From positions 62,001-126,000 of the forward strand of contig MCFE01000014.1 in NCBI GenBank assembly GCA_002104905.1: a stretch of DNA of 64,000 bases, given 5' to 3'. The DNA is from Basidiobolus meristosporus CBS 931.73. Lineage: Eukaryota > Basidiobolomycota > Basidiobolomycetes > Basidiobolales > Basidiobolaceae. This document shows, piece after piece, positions 30,932-40,782 of the stretch; position 1 is the stretch's first letter, and each line of letters opens with the position of its first letter. The notes beneath the pieces were generated by a model. That model did no database searches. It was not told the DNA's origin and was given only the letters and a program-made list of their open reading frames with translations. Position numbers and translations under genes: made by a program.

Positions 30932-33900
30932 CTCCCACTTAGCTAAATGCTCATACTAACTACTCTGCACTTTGACCTAAGATACTCAAACTTGTCTCTA
31001 GCAAATGGTTTTGTAAATATGTCTGCAATCATTTCATTTGCAGGACAGCAAACTAAGCTAACTAAGTTATTCTCTATAGCTTCACATATGAAATGATGTC
31101 TTATATCTATGTGCTGAGTTCTAGCATAAAAAGTTAGATTTCTACTTAATTGTATATATCCTTGATTATCTTGAAATAAAGTAATAGGTGTATTTTGACA
31201 TATGCCTAAATCTATAAAAAGCTTTCTTAACCACATTGCTTCTTTTGTAGCTTCACAGGCTGCCATGTACTCTGCCTCTGTGGAAGAAAGTGCTATGGTT
31301 GGTTGCCCTCTTGAGTTCCATGAAATTGCTCCTTGACAGTGAAGAAAGGTGTATCCTGTGGTGGATCTTCTGTCTTCTAAATTATGTCCTCAATCAGCAT
31401 CAGAGTATCCTGCAGGATCCTGATCTGAATCCTTATAAGTGTATCTTCAGCAGATATCAGTAGTTCTTTTTGGATATCTAAAAATCCGCTTAACTACTGC
31501 AGTATGATCTGATCCATAGTTCTGATTATGCTGGCTGACAACTCCCACTGAATATGAGATATCTGGATGTGTTCCAAGCATGACATATATCAGACTGCCA
31601 ACCATAGATTGATAAGGAAAGTCAGGGTTTGCAGAGGGCACCAAGCTCTCTTGATTTGGTTGACTTTTGACCAAATCAATGTTTCTCTCCAATGGGGTAG
31701 CTGCCGGTTTACAGTCTTCCATTTCATGTTTTCTTGGTATATCCTGAATATGCTTGGATGGCTTAGGGTGATAGTCTGGGTACTTCTGTCTATGGAGAAC
31801 TTTATACATAAGTAGTAACTGAGTTCTCCTAGATTGGACATCTTGAACTCTTTAGATAGGCTGGATTTAGTCTCTTCCAATGATGCTAGGTTATTGGTGG
31901 CTACAATAAGATCATCCACATATAGAGCTAATAGAACTGGATTTGTTCTATCTGGCTTATAGTATTTGCTATTGTCAGCCTTACTCCTTTTAAACTCAAA
32001 GATCCCAAATAAGAATGTATCTTGCAGTAGCAGGCTTTTGGTGATTGTTTGAAGCCCTATAGAGATTTTTAAGCTTGCAGACCAAATGGGGGCTATCTTG
32101 GTCAACAAACCTCTCTGACTGGCCAATACACACATCCTCATCAAGTTCTCCATTCAAAAATGCAGCTTTTACATCTATTTGATGAATAAATAACTTGTAT
32201 TTGGCTGCAATAGCTAACATCAATCTGATGGAGTTAAAGTTGGCTACCAGTGCTGAGGTCTCAGTATAGCCAAGTCCTTTTGTTTGAGAGTATCTTTTGG
32301 CCACAAGTCTTGCTTTGAATCTTTCAATTGAATCATCAACATTGTACTTTGTCTTAAAGACCCATCTGCATCCAATTGATTTTTGGTTGATTGGTAATTT
32401 GACTAAGTCCCAAGCTTGATTTTCCATCAGGGCCTGATATTCCTCTGGCATTGCAGATCTCCAAAACTTTGTCTGAGGGCTATTTGGGGCCTCTTTTACA
32501 GTCAGGTGCTCATCAATATGGACTGAATAGGCATAGGCTAAGTTTGTACCCTCATTGATGTAGTAACTTGGGCTATTTCTTGTGTGGTTGAAACTTCTGG
32601 CATTTGATACTGAAATGATCACTTCTGGGATATTCCTAAGTACTGATTCTGGCTGAACCACAGTTGTACAGATCTCTGGAGTGAAAAAACTTTCATTACT
32701 TAGCTCTGATTCAATCCTGGCTATTGGTGGACTTGAGATCAAATTTTCATCATCAACATCTGATGTCATTTCATGTAAATATCTTGAATTTTGATCAAAC
32801 AACTCATCCCTGGACTTGGTCAGCTTCTTTGCTTTAGTATTATAGAGTCAGTAAGCCTTACTCTCATTGCAGCAGCTCAAAAATATGCATTTTACACTAT
32901 TTCACTGAAATTTTGACTGATATCCAGGCAGTTTTTTGGCATATGCTGTACACCCAAATATTCTTAGATGTTCTGCACTTTATCTGTAGCCATACCATGC
33001 TTTAAATGGAGTAGAATCACAAAGTATTCTGTTATACTCCAATTGTTAAGGTATACAGCAGTGGCAACTGATTCCACCCAAAAATTATAGGATAATCTTT
33101 GATCATAGATCATAGATCTTGCCATATCAATTATTGATCTGTTTGCATATTCTGCTACTCCATTTTGTTGTGGGGTGTATGGTACAGCAGTTTCTTTCTT
33201 TATCCAATGAGTCTTGCAGAAGTGGATGAAGAGTTTTGAGGTATATTCTCCACTGATGTCAGAGCGTATTTTCTTGATTTTTTCTCCAGTTTCTCCATCC
33301 ACCATGGCTATAAACTCCATGAGCTTAGACAGAGCTTCTTCCTTTCTCTCCATGCAGTAGACCCATGTGTATCTTGTATAATCATTGGTAAAGGTGATTA
33401 AATACTTCATCCCTCCTAAGGATAAATTTTGCAAAGGTCCACACAGATCTGACTGAAATAGATCTAATTTCTTCTTACTTTTGATTAACCCAGAGCTCTT
33501 GAATGGTTGTCTGGCTTGTTTCCCATATATGCAGGCTTCACAGTGCTCTAAATCAGCTGGGGGATCAATTCTTACTCCAGAAGTTAGCTGATCTTTGATG
33601 ATTTTGTTCAAATATTCAAAATGGATGTGCCCAAATCTCCTGGGCCAGGGCATTGTTGTTTGTTCATTTAAGTTACTTATACTGGCTTCCAAATATGATG
33701 GAATATAAGTCAACTTGTACAGATTCTGATCTCTGATACCCACAGCAAAATGGGCACCATTTTGATCAGTGATCTTGCATCCAAAATTGTCAAAGCTGAA
33801 ACTGAGTCCTTCTGCAGTGGCCTTGCTTATGGATAGTAGGTTATTGACTATTTTTGGTACATAAAGTACTTGTTTGAAGGTCAGTATGTGGCTTCCTTTA

Positions 33901-34900
33901 CTGCTTCTAGGTTTATTTGGATAGTTCCTTCTCACACTACATCAAGTGTCCTATTGTCACCCATGAAAACCTTCTTAACTGGAATTTCCTGATATTGGGT
34001 AAAAGTTCTTTTTGGCTTGTAAGGTGTTGACATGCTCCAGAGTCAATGTACCACATGAGGGAAGCCTTGTTTGTGGTCATACTTAGTGCAGATATGAATA
34101 GTCTATCTTCAGTTGTTGCAGCATTTCCATATTCAGGCTTCTTTTGCTGATTATCTCTCTTTTTGCAACACCGGTCTGATATGTGTACTTTCCTTTTGCA
34201 GTAGTTGTAAAACAGATTGCAGTGGTCTTTGTAGGGCCTTGAGTACTTCTTTTGCTGGTTATTACTGCTTATTACAGAATTTTTGTCTTCCTTCTTATTG
34301 GTGCTTGATTTTTTTATTCTTTGTCCAGGAGCCTTCCATATATGTAATTTAAGGTCGCATCTTTAGTTCTAGACTCTAGGGCTGATACAAGGCCCTGAAA
34401 CATGTCTGTTGGGCTATTCAGGATGATAACTACCACATCTTTATCAGTAGTTGGTATGCCCACAGATTCCATTTCATCTGCCAGCAGGGTAATTCTGTTA
34501 ATTAGATTTTCATTTCATCTGCTGGCAGAGTCTTTGCAGTAAAGAATTTTTGTCGCAGACAAATTTCCTTAGTAGCTGAACATGACTGGTAGGTATTTTC
34601 TAATGCCCTCCAGGCATTCTTTGCTGTTTTTGCTGTTGAGCATTGAATTAGCAATTTGGCTTTAACATCAAGGCAAATGCAGTTAAAGGTACTTTGTTCT
34701 TTGTTCTGGTACTTTAAAGCTTCCTCTCCCACATTTTTAGGAGGGCATTCTTCTCCCATGACAATATTGCAAAGGCCTCTTTCTTGTAGCAGCATCTTCT
34801 TCTTCACCTTCCACACTTGGAAGTTAGATCCATCCAACTTTTCTGCAGAGGGAAAAGTTCCAGTAATGGCAGTAGTAGACATTGCAGAAAGTGACAGCTT
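30932..34900 (-). pseudogene. copia D gag-pol, mutated
   Basis: Order on the - strand: gag 35041-34502 (KLDGSNFQVWKVKKKMLLQE); CCHC region near 34200; protease near 34050; pre-integrase and integrase 33935-32964 (CEACIYGKQARQ, FTNDYTRYTWVY, QQNGVAEYANRSI); linker and RT 32802-31590 (LALYVDDLIVATNN); RNase H 31266-30943 ([29 protein letters not shown]). Integrase is open over 320 codons, but frameshifts and stops split gag, protease and RT. It is the best-preserved coding region of this copia family here and is useful as a reference for the fragments. Confidence 0.87.
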
Positions 34901-34913
34901 GGGGCTCATACCC
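34901..34913 (-). promoter_or_regulatory. copia D primer-binding site
   Basis: The - strand reads GGGTATGAGCCCC directly after the 5' LTR. This is the half-tRNA iMet type with one change (GGT to GGG) from the copy at 11169. The ATG inside starts the gag frame. Confidence 0.6.
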
Positions 34914-35262
34914 TGTTGTAAGAGTCTTGGAGATACTGGAGGTGATTGGGAGGACAAGTAGACTATGTGATATTCACATAATGATATATTGAATATAAAA
35001 GTAGTATTTATACTTTTACATGGTCTTGGCATAAAAAGCATGTAAAATAGATTTAGGAAGGTCCCAAGAACATGTTTGCAAAGTTTGGGGCTGTTTAGAC
35101 AACCTTGAGAATTTTCATGTTTTGGGTATCTGATATTTTGGTGAAAATATTCTAAGTAAATCCCAACAAGGGATTTGGTCAGTATTCTCTAGGATTTGAA
35201 GGTAATGTTCTAAGTGACTAAGTTAAGTGAATATTTGGGTGGAATTACAAATTTTTACAACA
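34914..35262 (-). repeat. copia D 5' LTR
   Basis: 349 bp from TGTTGTAAGAGTC to TTTTTACAACA on the + strand, followed by the target duplication CTTGG. Confidence 0.88.
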
Positions 35263-35267
35263 CTTGG

Positions 35268-35412
35268 GACCTTCCTAAGCCTATTACACATATTTGCAAT
35301 GTCAAGACCATTTAAAGTATATATGCTACTTTTGCATTCAATAAATCATGAAGTGAAACCACATAATCTACTTGTCCTCCCAATTACTTTCAATATCTCC
35401 AAGACTCTTACA
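35268..35412 (+). repeat. copia C 3' LTR, right part
   Basis: It resumes the C LTR with gaccttcctaag and runs to ccaagactcttaca. Next come a few extra bases (gccactgct) and then copia E. Confidence 0.8.
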
Positions 35413-35421
35413 GCCACTGCT

Positions 35422-35977
35422 GCTGTTGAAGGGTGTTTGGTACATCCTTTGCTGGCTATTATTGCCTATTAATGCATTTTCTTTTTCCTTCTTATTGGCA
35501 CTTGATTTTCTTAATTCTTAATCCAGGAGCCTTTGATACTCATAGTTGAAGGTTATATCTACTGTGTGGAATCTAGTGCTGATTCAAGGGCCTGAAGCAT
35601 GCCGATCAGGCTATTCCAAATGCTAAACATCACATCTTCATCAGTAGCTGGCAAACCTACAGATTCTATCCCATTTACCAATAGAATGAGTATGCCAAAT
35701 AGACTTTTATTTCTTCCCCTGAACACTTCCTGTTAGTGAAGAACTTCCTTCTAGAATAAATTTTCTTAGCAGCAGAGCATAACTAGTAAGTGTCTTCTAA
35801 TGCCTTCCAGTCATTCTTTGCTGTTTTTGCCCTTGGAAGTTGAATTAACAATTTGTATTTAATATTTATCCCAGTGCAGTTAAAGGCACTTTAGGGCTCC
35901 CTCTCCATCAATTTTAGGTGGGCATCCTTCTCCCATGACAACATGCCAAGTGCCTCTTTCTTATAGCAGCATCTTTA
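35422..35977 (-). pseudogene. copia E gag remnant
   Basis: It resembles copia gag read on the - strand: the segment homologous to the zinc-knuckle linker at 35430, the region around 35600 matching other gag copies, and the N-terminal motif near 35940 (EEGCPP-type, from ccttctcccatgacaacatg). It has many stops. The right end is cut by the G3a LTR at 35978. Confidence 0.75.
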
Positions 35978-36346
35978 TGTTACAAGTCTTGGTATAGGAG
36001 TTGTAGAGGAATAGGGAGTTTAACTAGTATTGTATTCACTAAAACTTGAACTAGACATTATTGAGAATCCAGCAGCTTCTTATATACATTTTGCCAGATC
36101 AATTGCTGACTAATTGTATTTCCTAATGTAGGCTGTGGCCAATGACTCATTTGATTGCATCATCATCACCCAATAAGATCCTACCTAATATATCTATTTC
36201 TGTCTGATAAGGATCTGCTGATTCATTTGCTGACTAATGTTACTGATTTGATAAGTAATACTGATATACTGATAACTTAAACAAATAACTAATTGATTTG
36301 ACTAAAAACTGATCTAACTTAAACATTCAAGCGGCATATCATAACA
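35978..36346 (-). repeat. G3a 3' LTR
   Basis: 369 bp from TGTTACAAGTCTTGG to ATCATAACA, the LTR of the third gypsy family. Nearly identical LTRs are at 40405-40772 and 44938-45304. Confidence 0.85.
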
Positions 36347-36463
36347 TTCTCCCCTGTTAAAGTTGAGAGGGTTCTCCTGAATCTCTTTTCTTGTGATACC
36401 AATACCTTGATGGTTCAGTATTATCAGCAAGTCTTGCAAGCTTGAGTCTGTCCCTATGCACTA
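36347..36463 (-). pseudogene. G3a pol C-terminal end
   Basis: The last residues of the integrase C-terminal region, HRDRLKLARLADNTEPSRYW, on the - strand, interrupted at 36463 by H1. The rest resumes at about 39862. Confidence 0.8.
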
Positions 36464-37479
36464 GACTTGTTCCATTGTACCATGCCAGAGCGCGCGGTGC
36501 ACTCCACGGTTGTAAAGAACAATTGGGCGCAATATTATAGCTACCAGAAGGCAGGATTGTTCTTGGACAATTTTGCACTATGCAGGACAATCTCACACAC
36601 TATGGCACAATCTGACACAACAAGGTTGGCACAGATCATTGTGCCAACTTGTAATGTTTGCATCACGTTCGCAATTGGATACCGCTATGATGGCAGGTAA
36701 AATCTGGTATTTGGATATGTTTCTTTAATGTAAATGGAAATAAATGTGTATCACACTATAAACTACACTGATACTTACCATTTTGGTTACCCTCACTCCA
36801 ATTGGATGGTAACTCAATGGTTAATTGGTCCAAAAGTATCATGAAGCTGGCAGCCCCCAATTGGCTCATTGACTACTAAAAAAGCTACCTGATTTGCCAT
36901 CAAATATCCCATTTTGCCCATTGATCAAGTAAATCCCTGATCCTAGTGATTGGACATGTCATAGCTAGCACACAAGCAATTGTGTAGGTGCAAAACAGAT
37001 CCAATAGCTGCACTGGTATTACAGATGACATGTATATATGCAGGGTGTTTGTTTATAGGGGTTCTGTCTCAAACATGAGACAACCTTGATATTACTTATA
37101 TCAAAAATTTGATGATCACAGATTTGCAATGGCTCGATTTGGATTACAAAATAAATGGGTTGTTGGGATCATTACAAATATGAGCAATTCAAAGTGATTG
37201 CATCATCTTCTCCTGGGTTTTTTTCTCACAGGGATTACTACTGAAGCATTTGGTAGTAACTCACTTTGCACACCTATACTACTTCCTGGCTGACTATCAT
37301 CTTGGCTACTTGTGTATTTGTAGTCGGTATTTTGCCTCCTAGTTGATGAGTGCAATACCGCAGCTTGGCCGTGCTGAATTGCTCCAACTGAACCAACTGA
37401 ACCAGCCTATAGTGAAACGTGCTGATGTGTTCTTTTACTTGCCAAGGGCTCTGGTGGTTGAGGCACTTCAAGTTAGTCG

Positions 37480-38340
37480 TCATCAGTCAGTTCACCAGAA
37501 GTAACTCACTGATGGTCAGGCAAAACAGTATGTGCAGGTGCACCTTGACGCGCTGAGATGGCCCTTGGCTGAGTTTGATATGATGCTGCATGTTGACACA
37601 ACTTGGTCCGCTCCAATGGACTTGTGTCTAAATGAGCAGTTTGGCAAGTTCTTGTAGTTTTGCTCTGAAGCATGCAAGTTGACTTGGTGCAGGGCGTTCT
37701 GGTAAAGGGTGTTGGCATTGTCTAGACTGACATGCGCTGGCGTGCTGTGGTTGCAAGAAATGGTAGGGAATCCAGCAAGGCGTGCTGGCGCAATCTGAAC
37801 AATGTTGCTTGTGGTCTGTATTTTTCCTCCTGAAGCGCACCATCTGATTCCTGAAGGTATTCACTTACTTTCTGTTGGATACTTTGAAGCTGTTGCCTGG
37901 ATGAATCCTGTGTATATTGCTCTTGGAAGCCACTTAGCTCTACTAATACATCACAAAGTATATTAGTCATTTGAGGCAAAAACTCATTCAAAATCTCCTT
38001 GGTTCCCAAAGTTGAGGTACAAACAGACGTGTCTGGCCCAAACTATGCAAATTGCGCACAAAATTTTTCCCGCACGGCTTCTTTGTCAAATCCCCTCACT
38101 CTTAGCTCATTCTTGATTTCAGTACTTGTCTTGTTATATATCTTCTTACATACATTGGCTGGCATCTTGATGTAGAACTCATGCCACAGCTTTCTACTCA
38201 AATTCTTCCATCTTTGTCAACTCTCTGAGGTATCTAGTTCTGCTAGATTAATCAGTAGTGCCCAAATATCTGTATGAAGGCTCATCATAGACACTTGGGC
38301 CATACTAAAATCATTTGGCAAGAACTCAAACAGATTCAAC
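37480..38340 (-). pseudogene. H1 second gene, unknown function
   Basis: A protein-like sequence on the - strand conserved in all three H copies: RWKNLSRKLWHEFYIKMPAN near 38200, and LGTKEILNEFLPQMTNILCD and QQLQSIQQKVSEYLQ near 37870-38000. Stops interrupt it (for example near 38219 and 38045). PIF/Harbinger elements usually carry a second, Myb/SANT-like DNA-binding gene; the tryptophan- and basic-rich RWKNLSRKLW segment fits such a role, but I cannot establish it. Confidence 0.5.
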
Positions 38341-38712
38341 ATTGACTCTTCTGGTCCGGACCGCTCTTGTGAGCTGGGGGATGGGTTTTGTCTGGGTTGT
38401 ACTAAAGATGAGTGGAGGCTTGGTATGGGGACTATAGCAACGGATTTGGATACTTATACAGCAGTATATTGGCATCAACCTGGTCTTATATGAAGTATAT
38501 ATAAAAACTAATGTGATTGCTGAATTTTCCATATATTAGGCATGATGCATCTTGGATTACGTTGATATGGATCAGATCACATCAATCACAGATTTCCTAT
38601 TTGATTATAGACCTATGATTAAAGCATCAATAAAATACCAAGGCATTGTTTGCGGATGATTTTTGCAACATAATGATGGGATACATGGCAATTGATGGAG
38701 ATTTAACCATAA

Positions 38713-39678
38713 AGTACTAAAAATCAGATAAATAACGCAGATTGCGCCAAATCAATTCAAACCGCCTCCATACAATCATCCACCAATTTTAATATAGCTT
38801 ACTCATCTCAATGGTCTTTTCTCATCAATCCCATCACTACCACTGGATTTCCTTTTGACACACTAGAGGAGGCCTATTCCAAGTACTGCAGACCATCAAC
38901 CCCAATCTACTCAAGGAGATCCCTTGTTAAGCTTCTCTGCTATTACAAGAACTACTGCCCCACAAGGTTTCATCCCACCATCCATGGAAACAAAAGTCCT
39001 AGAAGCTTTCATTCCCAGCTGACAGCAATGGAGAGCCACCTTGCAGAGGGTATGAATGACTTAGAGCAAGCTTGGAATACTAGGATCAGAAGCTCCAATA
39101 GACTTCCATATCCCAGAGTGTTTAGCAACAGGTTCCATATCAGGAGTATTTTGGATACCTTCCCAGTGAGGATTAACAGACCTTCTAGAGGGCAGAGGCA
39201 CTTCTATTCTGGCAAGTACAAGGCACACTGTGTGAAGTTTCAAGCACTGTCTGACATTGAGGGTAACATCATCTGGTTTAGTGGGCCATTTGCTGGAAGT
39301 AGGCATGACAAAGCACTCTGGGTAGAGAATCATCCTGAATTCAATAGAGGGGAGAAATGTATGGCAGACTTAGCCTATATAGGAGAGGATTGTCAGAGAT
39401 TTGGATGTATCACAGCGTATAGGAAGCCAAGGAATGGTGTGCTTAGCAGGAAGCAGAAGCTCTACAATCAGATATTTAATCATTTCAGAGTGAGGGTAGA
39501 GCACACATTTGGATATCTGAAGAGATTCAGCATATTGGCAGGTAAATACAGAGGAAAGTCATATATAGGAGAAAACAGCAGAATAGGTAAAATAGTTAAG
39601 ATACTTATTAATGCACAGTATGTTCATACAAGAAGACATCCACTGAGAGAAATGTGTCTGGAGCATTATGAAGAGTAA
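38713..39678 (+). CDS. H1 DDE transposase (PIF/Harbinger type), 5' end uncertain
   Basis: One frame is open for 321 codons. The first ATG in it is at 39028, but sequence upstream (SFLINPITTTGFPFDTLEEA) is conserved in the fragment at 63109-63336, so the true start is further 5', perhaps through an intron. The nuclease shows YSGKYKAHCVKFQ and SDIEGNIIWFSGPFAGSRHD (first Asp), MADLAYIGED (second Asp) and FRVRVEHTFGYLKRFSIL (Glu), the pattern of the HARBI1/DDE_4 family. The usual length is near 350 residues. No stop breaks it, so this copy may be, or may recently have been, functional. Copy H2 (54900-55620) is broken. Confidence 0.82.
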   Translation, partial: STKNQINNADCAKSIQTASIQSSTNFNIAYSSQWSFLINPITTTGFPFDTLEEAYSKYCRPSTPIYSRRSLVKLLCYYKNYCPTRFHPTIHGNKSPRSFHSQLTAMESHLAEGMNDLEQAWNTRIRSSNRLPYPRVFSNRFHIRSILDTFPVRINRPSRGQRHFYSGKYKAHCVKFQALSDIEGNIIWFSGPFAGSRHDKALWVENHPEFNRGEKCMADLAYIGEDCQRFGCITAYRKPRNGVLSRKQKLYNQIFNHFRVRVEHTFGYLKRFSILAGKYRGKSYIGENSRIGKIVKILINAQYVHTRRHPLREMCLEHYEE

Positions 39679-39858
39679 ATACAGCAAGGAAAGCACTATT
39701 CTGAGCAACATAAGTAAGATTGAGTAAAATTATCAGAAACTGTATCATACCACTGGCATCATGGTAGAAATTATAGTGCCAGATAGTGCTGTAGAGTGCC
39801 AGATCAATCCAGCACCATAAAAGGCTGGTACTATGTGACACTATCCAACAGAACAAGT

Positions 39859-40404
39859 CTACTAAGTCTTCCCAGATATTGCCTTGTTTTTCCACTAGTT
39901 GGTAAGTGGCAAATGGACATTCACCGATGATCTTGAATGGTCCTGTTCATTGCGGCTCAAACTTCTTTGAAGTGTTGTTTCTTAGCAATACAAAGTTCCC
40001 AACTGTCATTGCTTCTGGTGCTATAGTCTTATCAAATCTCTGCTTATCATTTCTGCACTTTGAGATACTTTGGTCTGAGCCTCTTGATGTCTTTGTTCCA
40101 GTTGCTGGTGTTTACTTGGCTAACTAAGTTCATCTTCTAAGGTGTCTGTAAGCTTTGGTTGTGTGAGATCTCCTGGAATCCTTGGCTCACATCCATACAC
40201 TAAGTAAAATGGTGATTGCTGGGTGGTGTTGTGTACTCTGACTCTGCATGCAAAGAGTGCTTGGTCCATATACTCATCCCATCTACTGACAACTCCATTT
40301 GCATACTTAGTAAGCATTTTTCCAGTTAATCCATTAAACCGCGCAGTGACTCCATTAGTTCTGGGGTAATATGCCAAGGTTTTCAAGTGTCTGACCTGCT
40401 GCAT
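39859..40404 (-). pseudogene. G3a integrase remnant
   Basis: Gypsy integrase on the - strand with HLKTLAYYPRTNGVTARFNG and FACRVRVHNTTQQSPFYLVY. It lacks the N-terminal half because the G3b LTR begins at 40405. Confidence 0.82.
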
Positions 40405-40772
40405 TGTTACAAGTCTTGGTATAAGAGTTGTAGAGGAATAGGGAGTTTAGCTAGTATTGTATTCACTAAAACTTGAACTGATTTTTATTGAGGTTCCAGC
40501 AGCTCCTTATATACATTTTGCCAGATCAATTGCTGACTAATTGTATTTCCTAATGTAGGTTGTGGCTGATGACTCATTTGATTGCATCATCATCACCCAA
40601 TAAGATCCTACTTAATATATCTATTTCTGTCTGATAAGGATCTGCTGATTCATTTGCTGACTAATGCTACTGATTTCATAGATAATACTGATGTACTGAT
40701 AACCTAAACATATACTAACTGATTTGACTAAAAACTGATCTAACTTAAACATTCAAGCGGCAGATCATAACA
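40405..40772 (-). repeat. G3b 3' LTR
   Basis: It starts TGTTACAAGTC and ends GATCATAACA, followed by the complement of a purine tract (ttctcccct). Confidence 0.87.
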
Positions 40773-40782
40773 TTCTCCCCTA

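Larger units (their letters stand above)
24662..35262 (-). mobile_element. copia D, - strand, with 5-bp CTTGG duplication
   Basis: 3' LTR at 24662-24767 plus 30691-30931 (split by gypsy-2), coding region 30932-34900, 5' LTR 34914-35262 (349 bp). The target duplication CTTGG is at 24657-24661 and 35263-35267. The flanks join to rebuild the copia C 3' LTR. This is a full-length but mutated element. Confidence 0.85.
19298..35412 (+). mobile_element. copia C, + strand, carrying three nested insertions
   Basis: A Ty1/copia element with 5' LTR 19298-19644 and gag to RNase H at 19645-24470. Its 3' LTR is split into 24474-24661 and 35268-35412. Inside it lie solo LTR X (19812-21115) and copia D (24662-35262), which in turn contains gypsy-2. 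It interrupts copia E at the gag zinc-knuckle region, since E sequence resumes at 35422. The coding sequence is heavily decayed. Confidence 0.8.
36464..39858. mobile_element. H1, PIF/Harbinger-like DNA transposon
   Basis: About 3.4 kb inserted in G3a, because the pol sequence stops at ...tatgcacta and resumes with ctaagtcttcc. The ends are imperfect inverted repeats: gacttgttccattg at the left, and the complement of ...caacagaacaagtc at the right. A CTA/TA repeat flanks both ends, but the exact target duplication is unclear. It carries a DDE transposase on + and a second gene on -. Partial copies H2 and H3 lie to the right. Confidence 0.75.

Noticed and set aside
36464-39861. A clean 3-bp TAA/TTA target duplication for H1
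   Set aside because: The flanks read ...cacta and ...ctactaagtc. A CTA or TA repeat is visible, but the exact duplication cannot be fixed from one copy.
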